11,109 nucleotides of DNA from Oryzihumus sp036391795. Its GTDB lineage: Bacteria > Actinomycetota > Actinomycetes > Actinomycetales > Dermatophilaceae. The position numbers and the translations under genes were made by a program. The notes below the pieces were generated by a model. The model ran no database searches. It had not been told where the DNA came from and saw nothing but the letters and a program-made list of their open reading frames with translations. The stretch is from contig NZ_DASVZH010000045.1 in assembly GCF_036391795.1 (NCBI RefSeq), positions 1 to 11,109 on the forward strand. The letters run 5' to 3'. How positions within the stretch are numbered: position 1 is the stretch's first letter; each line of letters begins with the position of its first letter. Below, piece by piece: positions 5,884 through 11,109 of this stretch.

Positions 5884-5914
5884 TTGACGACATACAACCA
5901 TTCGGTTGTACATT
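5884..5914 (+). promoter_or_regulatory. Promoter of the ArsR/SRPBCC operon
   Basis: A -35 TTGACG (5884-5889) and a -10 TACATT (5909-5914) are separated by 19 bases, slightly long. The -10 ends six bases before the ATG at 5921, so the mRNA would be leaderless. The palindromic operator fills the spacer and overlaps the -10. Confidence 0.55.
5893..5910. promoter_or_regulatory. Palindromic operator of the ArsR-family repressor
   Basis: TACAACC-ATTC-GGTTGTA is a perfect inverted repeat with 7-base arms and a 4-base centre, standing out as A/T-rich in this background. It lies between the -35 and -10 elements of the repressor's own promoter, as expected for autorepression. Operators with ACAACC/GGTTGT arms are familiar upstream of ArsR-SRPBCC gene pairs. 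Confidence 0.7.
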
Positions 5915-5920
5915 GATGGC

Positions 5921-6250
5921 ATGGACGAGAGGAACGAGGACCGGGCCGACGCCCTGTTCCACGCGCTCGCCGACCGGACCCGGCGCGACATCCTGCGCCG
6001 CGTCCTGGCGGGTGAGCACTCCGTCTCGGCGCTGGCGGCGGACTACGACATGAGCTTCGCCGCCGTCCAGAAGCACGTCGCCGTCCTCGAGAAGGCCGGC
6101 CTGCTCACCAAACGGCGCAGCGGGCGCGAGGCCCTGGCGAGCGGCGACGTGGAAGCAGTGCGCTCCGTCGCCTCGATGCTCGACGAGCTCGAGGCGGTGT
6201 GGCGCGGTCGCATCGACCGCATCGATTCCCTCCTGGCAGAAGAGAGCTGA
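5921..6250 (+). CDS. ArsR-family winged-helix transcriptional repressor
   Basis: A 109-residue DNA-binding protein. The N-terminal A-L-F-H-A-L-A-D-R-T-R-R-D-I-L-R-R-V (11-28) is the classic ArsR opening. The recognition helix-turn-helix spans about 34-60 (S-V-S-A-L-A-A-D-Y-D-M-S, then A-V-Q-K-H-V-A-V-L-E-K-A-G-L-L). There is no cysteine anywhere, so a thiol metal site like that of classical ArsR/SmtB is ruled out, which fits the subgroup paired with SRPBCC proteins. The ATG at 5921 is chosen over an in-frame TTG at 5906, which lies inside the operator and the -10. The next gene starts 2 bases after its stop, so the two form an operon. The palindrome at 5893-5910 suggests autoregulation; the inducing signal is unknown. 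Confidence 0.92.
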   Translation: MDERNEDRADALFHALADRTRRDILRRVLAGEHSVSALAADYDMSFAAVQKHVAVLEKAGLLTKRRSGREALASGDVEAVRSVASMLDELEAVWRGRIDRIDSLLAEES

Positions 6251-6252
6251 CC

Positions 6253-6744
6253 ATGCCCGTCACCGACATCACCAAGGACGTCGACACCCGCACCATCACG
6301 ATCACCGCGACGTTCGCCGCCCCCGTCACGCGGGTCTGGGCGCTGTATGCCGACCCGCGCCAGCTCGAGCGAGTCTGGGGTCCGCCGTCCCACCCGGCGA
6401 CGTTCGTCGACCACTCGCTGACCGTCGGGTCCCGCTCGACGTACTACATGACCGGTCCCGAGGGCGAGAAGTACCCCGGCTGGTGGCGGATCACGGACGT
6501 CGACGAGCCCCGCAGCTTCGCCTTCGACGACGGCTTCGCCGACGAGGACTTCAACGAGGCCCCGGGGATGCCCGTGTCGCACAACGTCTACACCTTCGAC
6601 CCTGATGGGGAGGGCACTCGCGCGACGTACGTCGCGTCGTACGCGTCGGCCGACGACCTGCAGAAGGTCCTCGACATGGGCCTGGAAGAGGGGGCTCGCC
6701 TGGCCCTCAACCAGATCGACGACTTCCTGGCCCGCACCGCCTGA
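6253..6744 (+). CDS. SRPBCC (AHSA1/START-like) domain protein
   Basis: A 163-residue cytoplasmic protein of the SRPBCC superfamily. It shows F-A-A-P-V-T-R-V-W-A-L-Y-A-D-P-R-Q-L-E-R (21-40), W-G-P-P-S-H-P-A-T-F (42-51), the G-W-W-R-I-T-D-V-D-E-P strand region (76-86) and a long C-terminal helix (M-G-L-E-E-G-A-R-L-A-L-N-Q-I-D-D-F-L, 142-159) that closes the hydrophobic cavity. Members bind hydrophobic ligands, and the ligand here is not predictable. ATG 6253 is preceded by GAAGAGAG. It is directly coupled to the repressor gene and followed by a strong hairpin, so it is the last gene of a two-gene unit. It may be the effector or target of the response the repressor controls. Confidence 0.9.
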   Translation: MPVTDITKDVDTRTITITATFAAPVTRVWALYADPRQLERVWGPPSHPATFVDHSLTVGSRSTYYMTGPEGEKYPGWWRITDVDEPRSFAFDDGFADEDFNEAPGMPVSHNVYTFDPDGEGTRATYVASYASADDLQKVLDMGLEEGARLALNQIDDFLARTA

Positions 6745-6761
6745 CCCGGATCGGGGAGGCC

Positions 6762-6797
6762 TGTGCCGGTCGCGCACGGCGGTGCGTGACCGGCATA
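6762..6797 (+). terminator. Hairpin terminator of the ArsR/SRPBCC operon
   Basis: The core arms TGCCGGTCGCGCAC (6764-6777) and GTGCGTGACCGGCA (6782-6795) pair along all 14 positions with one G-U, around a GGCG loop. One more G-U and a U-A pair extend it to 16. The U-rich tail is absent. The G-U pairs form only in plus-strand RNA, consistent with termination of this operon. One arm and its flank contain a CGGCATACC motif copy. Confidence 0.6.
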
Positions 6798-6799
6798 CC
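6791..6799 (-). repeat. GGTATGCCG motif, copy 2
   Basis: Plus strand CGGCATACC, the only intergenic copy, straddling the 3' edge of the terminator hairpin within the near-palindrome CCGGCATACCGG. Confidence 0.5.
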
Positions 6800-6879
6800 G
6801 GCGAAAACCCTTTGTCCGCAGCGCGGCGACCCTGCTGCACTGGCACGGACAGCGAAACCCAGGAACAGGACCCACTGCC

Positions 6880-6987
6880 ATGCGCGAAGCCTTCATGCCC
6901 CGCCCGCTGACCCTCTTTGGTGCGAAGGACATGAAGCTTGGCACGGACACTCAACCTCGGGATCCTGGCGCACGTCGACGCCGGTAA
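6880..6987 (+). other. Possible upstream ORF of the ribosomal-protection gene
   Basis: An ATG at 6880 with AGGA nine bases upstream (6867-6870) opens a 35-codon frame starting M-R-E-A-F-M-P-R-P-L-T-L-F-G. It ends at a TAA (6985-6987) 47 bases inside the next gene, in another frame. Antibiotic-resistance genes are often controlled by leader-peptide translation, so a leader is conceivable. The C-terminal half is an Arg/Pro-rich shadow, and no attenuator hairpin set was identified. Confidence 0.2.
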
Positions 6988-8926
6988 GACCACCCTCACC
7001 GAGCGGCTGCTGCACGCCGCCGGCGTCATCGACGAGGTCGGCAGCGTCGACCGCGGCACCACCCACACGGACACCCTCGCGCTGGAGCGTCAGCGCGGCA
7101 TCACCATCCGCTCCGCGGTCGTCTCGTTCACCCTCGGCGACGTCACGGTCAACCTCGTCGACACCCCGGGCCACTCCGACTTCATCGCCGAGGTCGAGCG
7201 TGCCCTGGCGGTGCTCGACGGCGCGGTCCTCGTCGTCTCCGCCGTGGAGGGCGTGCAGGCCCAGACCCGCGTGCTCATGCGGGTGCTGCAACGTCTGCGC
7301 ATCCCGAGGGTGGTCTTCGTCAACAAGGTCGACCGCGCCGGCGCCCGGCCCGAGGCGGTGCTCGCCGAGATCGCCGACCGGCTCACACCGGACGTGGTGG
7401 CGATGGGCGAGGTCGTCGACGCCGGCACCCGGGCAGCGCGCGTCGAGTGCGCCCCGGACACCGACCCGGCCACCTGCGACCGGCTTGCGGAGGTCCTCAC
7501 CCGGCACGACGACCGGCTCCTGGCGGCCTGGCTCGACGGCGACGGAGACGGCGTTGCGCCGGCCCGGCTCCGGGCCGCGCTGGCCGAGCAGACCGCCGCG
7601 GTCCGGGTGCACCCCGTGCTGTTCGGGTCCGCGGCCACCGGCGCCGGGGTCGCCGAGCTCATGGCCGCCCTGACCGCCCTGCTGCCCACCGCCGGAGGCG
7701 ACCCCGACGGCCCGGCCTCGGGCACCGTGTTCAAGGTCGAGCGCGGCCCGGCCGGGGAACGACTGGCCTGGGTGCGGCTGTTCTCGGGCACGGTCCGGGT
7801 CCGCGACCGGCTCCCGGTGGGCGGCGCCGACGCCCGCGTCACCGGGATCCGCCTGTCCGAGAACGGTGACGAGGTGCCGGCGCACGAGCTCGCGGCAGGC
7901 CGGGTCGGCGTGCTGTCCGGCCTGACCGGGGTGCGCGTCGGTGACGCGATCGGTATGCCGTGGGAAGCCGCCGCGCGCGCCCACCAGTTCTCCCCGCCCT
8001 CCCTGGAGACGGTCGTCGAGGCGTGCGACGCCCGCCGGCGCGGTGCCCTCCACGCCGCCCTGACCGAGCTCTGCGAGCAGGACCCGATGGTCGGCCTGCG
8101 GCAGGACGACGTGCGCCGGGAGCTGTCGGTCTCGCTCTACGGCGAGGTGCAGAAGGAGGTGCTGGCGGCGACCCTCGCGGACGAGTACGGCGTGCGGGTC
8201 GCGTTCCGGGAGACCACGCCGCTGTGCATCGAGCGGGTGCTGGGCCCGGGTGCGGCGTTCGAGCTGATCGACGTCCACCCCAACCCGTTCCTGGCCACGG
8301 TCGGCCTGGCCGTGGCGCCGGCGCCGGTCGGGCACGGCGTGGACGTCCGTCTCGGTGTCGAGCTCGGCTCGATGCCGGCGGCGTTCTTCACCGCGGTGGA
8401 GGGCGCGGTCCGGGAGACCCTCCTCCAGGGGCTGCACGGCTGGGCTGTGCCCGACGCCGTGGTCACCGTGACCCACTCGGGCTACTGGGCCCGGCAGAGC
8501 CACGCCCACGGCACGTTCGACGCCAGCATGTCGAGCACCGCCGGCGACTTCCGGCTGCTCACCCCGCTGGTGCTGGCGACCGCGCTGCGCCGGGCCGGCA
8601 CCCAGGTCTGCGAGCCGGTCCACCGGTTCGAGGTCGAGGTCCCCGACGACGCGCTGAACGCCGTCCTGGCGCTCCTGTCCCGCACCCAGGCGGTGCCGCT
8701 GGAGACGCAGGTGAGAGGCACGGCATACCTGTTGTCCGGGCTGGTCCCGGCCGCCCGGGTGCACCAGCTGCGTCAGCAGCTGCCCGGGGTGAGCCGGGGC
8801 GAGGGCGTGCTCGTCGACGCCTTCGACCACCACGAGCCGGTCCGTGGCCCGGCGCCGGAGCGGGCGAGGACGGACCTCAACCCGCTCGACCGTAGGGAGT
8901 ACCTGCGGGTCGCCCGGGGGCGGTGA
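6938..8926 (+). CDS. Tetracycline-resistance-type ribosomal protection protein (EF-G-like GTPase, OtrA-like)
   Basis: A 662-residue translational GTPase, close to Tet(M)/OtrA length. The G-domain motifs are intact: A-H-V-D-A-G-K-T (11-18), R-G-I-T-I (53-57), D-T-P-G-H (75-79) and N-K-V-D (129-132), with a G-S-A motif later. The C-terminal half carries EF-G-like domains, including the G-Y-W-A-R-Q-S-H-A-H-G-T-F region. Family members bind the ribosome and eject tetracycline. In the domain IV loop this protein has A-S-M-S-S-T-A-G-D-F (529-538), where Tet(M) has Y-S-P-V-S-T-P-A-D-F. The drug-contacting Tyr and Pro are absent, so resistance is not assured. The TTG start at 6938 gives the expected N-terminus and has GAAGGA (6924-6929) eight bases upstream; the out-of-frame ATG at 6931 is too close. 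It appears to be a native chromosomal gene: base composition matches its neighbours and no mobile element is nearby. Confidence 0.88.
   Translation: MARTLNLGILAHVDAGKTTLTERLLHAAGVIDEVGSVDRGTTHTDTLALERQRGITIRSAVVSFTLGDVTVNLVDTPGHSDFIAEVERALAVLDGAVLVVSAVEGVQAQTRVLMRVLQRLRIPRVVFVNKVDRAGARPEAVLAEIADRLTPDVVAMGEVVDAGTRAARVECAPDTDPATCDRLAEVLTRHDDRLLAAWLDGDGDGVAPARLRAALAEQTAAVRVHPVLFGSAATGAGVAELMAALTALLPTAGGDPDGPASGTVFKVERGPAGERLAWVRLFSGTVRVRDRLPVGGADARVTGIRLSENGDEVPAHELAAGRVGVLSGLTGVRVGDAIGMPWEAAARAHQFSPPSLETVVEACDARRRGALHAALTELCEQDPMVGLRQDDVRRELSVSLYGEVQKEVLAATLADEYGVRVAFRETTPLCIERVLGPGAAFELIDVHPNPFLATVGLAVAPAPVGHGVDVRLGVELGSMPAAFFTAVEGAVRETLLQGLHGWAVPDAVVTVTHSGYWARQSHAHGTFDASMSSTAGDFRLLTPLVLATALRRAGTQVCEPVHRFEVEVPDDALNAVLALLSRTQAVPLETQVRGTAYLLSGLVPAARVHQLRQQLPGVSRGEGVLVDAFDHHEPVRGPAPERARTDLNPLDRREYLRVARGR
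7952..7960 (+). repeat. GGTATGCCG motif, copy 3
   Basis: It extends to GGTATGCCGTG, in frame as Gly-Met-Pro of the ribosomal protection protein, using the less common Gly codon GGT. Confidence 0.6.
8721..8729 (-). repeat. GGTATGCCG motif, copy 4
   Basis: The plus strand CACGGCATACC (8719-8729) is the reverse complement of the 11-base form. It is read as Thr-Ala-Tyr in the ribosomal protection protein, using the uncommon Ala codon GCA. Confidence 0.6.
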
Positions 8927-8974
8927 TCGCTGCCATGCTGGCGCTCACGTGCCTCGAGCCGGAGGAGACCCGCC

Positions 8975-10615
8975 GTGACAGACCTGTCCGACCCGACGTG
9001 GTGGCGTTCCGCCGTGGTCTACCAGATCTACCCGCGCAGCTTCGCCGACAGCAACGCCGACGGGATCGGTGACCTGCCGGGCATCACCTCCCGCGTGGGC
9101 TACCTGCGTGACCTGGGCGTCGACGCCGTGTGGCTCAGCCCGTTCTACCCCTCGGCGCTGGCGGACGGTGGCTACGACGTCGACGACTACCGCGACGTGG
9201 ACCCGCGGCTGGGCACGCTCGCCGACTTCGACGCGATGGTGGAGGCGTTGCACGACAACGGGATCCGCGTGGTCGTCGACATCGTGCCCAACCACACCTC
9301 CGACCGGCACGCGTGGTTCCGGGAGGCGCTCGCGTCACCGGCGGGCTCGGCCGCGCGCCACCGCTACATCTTCCGCGACGGCACCGGCCCGGACGGCTCG
9401 CTGCCGCCGAACGACTGGGAGTCCGGCTTCGGCGGCCCGGCGTGGGAGCGCACGCGCGACGGCCAGTGGTACTTCCACCACTTCGCCCGGGAGCAGCCCG
9501 ACCTCAACTGGGACAACCCCGAGGTCCGGGCCGACTTCCGCACCACGCTGCGGTTCTGGGCCGACCGCGGGGTCGACGGCTTCCGCGTGGACGTGGCGCA
9601 CGGCCTGGTCAAGGACATGAGCGAGCCGTTCGACCCGTGGGCCGACGTGGCGCAGATGCAGCGCGGCGACGGGTCGCACCCGCTGTGGGACCGGGACGGC
9701 GTGCACGAGGTCTATGCGTCCTGGCGGGCGGTGTTCGACGAGTACGACCCGCCCCGGTTCGCCGTCGCGGAGGCGAGCGTCCACCCCCGCCGTCGCGCGC
9801 GGTACGCCTCGGCGCAGGGGCTCGGCCAGGCGTTCAACTTCGAGATGCAGGAGGCCGACTGGCGGGTCGGGGACTATCGGCGCGTCATCGACTCCGGCGT
9901 GGCCGACATGCTCGAGAGCGGGTCGTCGACGACGTGGCTGCTCGGCTGCCACGACACCCCGCGGGTGGCCACGCGCTATGGCCTGCCGGTGGCTCCGGAC
10001 GGGCACGCCCAGCAGGTGGCGCGGCAGTGGCTGCTGCGCGACGGGGCCGAGCCGGTGCTGGACCGCGCGCTGGGCGAGCGGCGCGCCCGTGCGGCGGCCC
10101 TCGTCCTGCTCGCCCTGCCCGGTTCGACCTACGTCTACCAGGGTGACGAGCTCGGCCTGCACGAGGTCGGCGACCTGCCCGCGGCTGCCCTCCAGGACCC
10201 GATGGCCTTCCGCTCCGGTGGTGCCGAGAAGGGCCGGGACGGCTGCCGGGTGCCGTTGCCGTGGACGGCCCAGGGGCCATCCTTCGGGTTCGGCGGCGAC
10301 GGAGCGCACCTTCCCCAGCCCGCGTGGTTCGGCCGGTATGCCGTGCAGTCCCAGGAGGCCGACCCCTCCTCGACGCTGGCGCTCTACCGGTCCGCGCTGG
10401 CGTGGCGTCGCCGGCTGGCCCGGGGTGAGGACCTGGCGTGGGTCGAGGACGAGCCGCACGTGCTGCACTTCGCCCGCCCCGGCGGGTGGCACTGCGTCAC
10501 CGCGTTCGGCGACGGGCCCGTGGCGCTGCCCGACGGGGAGCTGCTGCTGGCCAGCGCACCCCTGGAAGGCGGCCGGCTGCCTGCCGAGGCGACCGCGTGG
10601 GTCCGCGTGGGCTGA
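8975..10615 (+). CDS. GH13 alpha-amylase-family glycosidase (alpha-glucosidase type)
   Basis: A 546-residue intracellular enzyme (no signal peptide) predicted to hydrolyse or transfer alpha-glucosyl units of short sugars. The N-terminus W-W-R-S-A-V-V-Y-Q-I-Y-P-R-S-F-A-D and G-I-G-D-L-P-G-I are typical of oligo-1,6-glucosidase/alpha-glucosidase members. GH13 region I is D-I-V-P-N-H (102-107). Region II is G-F-R-V-D-V-A-H with Arg204 and nucleophile Asp206. Region III is A-V-A-E-A with acid/base Glu266. Region IV is C-H-D (325-327), with the invariant His326 and Asp327 but Cys325 where Asn is usual. The GTG at 8975 has GGAGGAG (8961-8967) seven bases upstream. The 48-base gap to the preceding gene has no clear promoter. 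Substrate is not predictable; actinobacterial GH13_30-type alpha-glucosidases are the closest fit by memory. Confidence 0.9.
   Translation: MTDLSDPTWWRSAVVYQIYPRSFADSNADGIGDLPGITSRVGYLRDLGVDAVWLSPFYPSALADGGYDVDDYRDVDPRLGTLADFDAMVEALHDNGIRVVVDIVPNHTSDRHAWFREALASPAGSAARHRYIFRDGTGPDGSLPPNDWESGFGGPAWERTRDGQWYFHHFAREQPDLNWDNPEVRADFRTTLRFWADRGVDGFRVDVAHGLVKDMSEPFDPWADVAQMQRGDGSHPLWDRDGVHEVYASWRAVFDEYDPPRFAVAEASVHPRRRARYASAQGLGQAFNFEMQEADWRVGDYRRVIDSGVADMLESGSSTTWLLGCHDTPRVATRYGLPVAPDGHAQQVARQWLLRDGAEPVLDRALGERRARAAALVLLALPGSTYVYQGDELGLHEVGDLPAAALQDPMAFRSGGAEKGRDGCRVPLPWTAQGPSFGFGGDGAHLPQPAWFGRYAVQSQEADPSSTLALYRSALAWRRRLARGEDLAWVEDEPHVLHFARPGGWHCVTAFGDGPVALPDGELLLASAPLEGGRLPAEATAWVRVG
10335..10343 (+). 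repeat. GGTATGCCG motif, copy 5
   Basis: It extends to GGTATGCCGTGCAG, identical over 14 bases to copy 1. It is read here as Arg-Tyr-Ala-Val in the GH13 enzyme, using TAT, whereas most Tyr codons in the window are TAC. Confidence 0.6.
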
Positions 10616-10672
10616 CCGGATCGTTCCGGTGTTCGGCTGGATCCGGCCTCGCCAGCCCGGGTCGGCCCGGGC
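10616..10672 (+). terminator. Candidate terminator hairpins after the GH13 gene
   Basis: Just after the TGA, CCGGATC (10616-10622) can pair with GATCCGG (10640-10646) around a 17-base loop. Downstream, GCCCGGG (10655-10661) pairs perfectly with CCCGGGC (10666-10672) around TCGG. No U-tract follows. The second hairpin ends only 12 bases before the next start, so it may instead sit in a 5' leader. Confidence 0.35.
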
Positions 10673-10684
10673 ACGCTGGTGCTC

Positions 10685-11109
10685 ATGAACACCACCGCAC
10701 TGATCGTCATCGACGTCCAGGAGTCCTTCCGCCAGCGCGAGGCCTGGAACCGCATCGACACCCCCGACATCGACGAGCGCATCGCGCGGCTCGTCGACCA
10801 CGCGCGGGCAGCCGGCCAGGACGTGATCTGGGTCCTGCACGCCGAGCCCGGCAGCGGCGGCGAGTTCGACCCCGAGCTCGGGCACGTGCGGCTGCTGCCC
10901 GGCCTCAAGCCCGAGCCGGGCGAGCCGACCATCACCAAGACCAGCCACAACGCGTTCACCACGACCAACCTGGCCCAGCAGCTGGTGGAGCGCGGCACCC
11001 GCGAGGTCGTCATCACCGGCATCCGCACCGAGCAGTGCTGCGAGACCACCGCGCGGGTGGCCAGCGACCTCGGCTACGACGTGCGCTTCGTCCTCGACGC
11101 GACAGCCAC
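10685..11109 (+). CDS. Isochorismatase-family cysteine hydrolase (5' part, runs off the window)
   Basis: The first 141 codons of a gene cut by the right edge, with no stop before it. The opening M-N-T-T-A-L-I-V-I-D-V-Q-E-S-F is the isochorismatase-like hydrolase signature. The catalytic triad can be placed as Asp10, Lys85 (T-K-T-S-H-N-A-F) and Cys118 (T-E-Q-C-C-E-T-T-A-R). A second Cys follows at 119 where Val is usual. Such enzymes hydrolyse amides or vinyl ethers (nicotinamidase, isochorismatase, N-carbamoylsarcosine amidase types), and the substrate cannot be told from this portion. Family proteins are usually 180-220 residues, so roughly a third is missing. The ATG at 10685 matches the family N-terminus; no clear ribosome-binding site or -10 is seen. 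Confidence 0.88.
   Translation, partial: MNTTALIVIDVQESFRQREAWNRIDTPDIDERIARLVDHARAAGQDVIWVLHAEPGSGGEFDPELGHVRLLPGLKPEPGEPTITKTSHNAFTTTNLAQQLVERGTREVVITGIRTEQCCETTARVASDLGYDVRFVLDATA

Noticed and set aside
5906..5920. Upstream TTG start for the ArsR gene
   Set aside because: It lies inside the operator and overlaps the -10, and would precede the predicted transcript start.
6893..8833. 646-codon minus-strand open frame
   Set aside because: It is the antisense of the ribosomal-protection gene. The His/Gly/Arg/Asp-rich translation with no domains is what mirrored high-G+C codons produce.
9335..10948. 537-codon minus-strand open frame
   Set aside because: It is antisense to the GH13 gene and the isochorismatase start, with no ribosome-binding site or recognisable domain.
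1..11109. CRISPR arrays, tRNA/rRNA genes, insertion sequences and retrons
   Set aside because: No regularly spaced repeats, cloverleaf with CCA-type end, transposase or reverse-transcriptase motifs, or paired terminal repeats were found by eye on either strand.

Overview
The window is very G+C-rich, with strong third-position G/C, frequent GTG/TTG starts, and protein families typical of Actinomycetota (DUF3618, DUF4235, an OtrA-like ribosomal-protection GTPase, leaderless-style promoters). My best guess is a Micrococcales member, possibly Intrasporangiaceae-like; that placement is inference. No tRNA, rRNA, IS element or CRISPR array was found. It looks like chromosomal core and shell sequence, not a mobile island.

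Layout. Bases 1-51 hold a promoter reading leftwards out of the window with a near-consensus LexA box over its predicted start point. Bases 275-2430 (minus strand) hold a tightly packed operon of small membrane-associated proteins. In transcription order these are a 19-residue His-rich leader ORF, a phage-holin-family (Holin-X-like) protein, a DUF3618 protein, a YihY/BrkB membrane protein and a DUF4235 protein. Every junction overlaps, which suggests translational coupling, and a possible stress-sigma promoter lies upstream. Bases 2638-3901 (plus) carry an Fpg/Nei-family DNA glycosylase and a single-domain rhodanese. A conserved-looking protein of unknown function (3894-4511, minus) meets the rhodanese tail to tail and is divergent from an AAA/STAND-like ATPase with a predicted C-terminal winged helix (4599-5819, plus). 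Next comes an autoregulated-looking ArsR-repressor/SRPBCC (AHSA1) pair (5921-6744), with an 18-bp palindromic operator and a strong hairpin terminator. Then follow a tetracycline-resistance-type ribosomal protection protein (6938-8926, TTG start), a GH13 alpha-glucosidase-type enzyme (8975-10615), and the 5' part of an isochorismatase-family hydrolase that runs off the right edge.

How the parts work together. The membrane operon is the one clear multi-gene unit and probably concerns the cell envelope. The repressor/SRPBCC pair is a second unit. The rest look like single-gene units. Three signals cut across genes. (i) Four genes have a TANNNT-like -10 hexamer placed so that transcription would begin at or within one base of the start codon. 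(ii) The 9-mer GGTATGCCG occurs five times on both strands, costing a locally rare codon in each of its four coding copies. (iii) Short upstream ORFs precede the holin-family gene (convincing) and the ribosomal-protection gene (speculative). No clearly new multi-gene system is visible. The most unusual items are the 9-mer, the His-rich leader ORF and the SOS-type promoter at the left edge.
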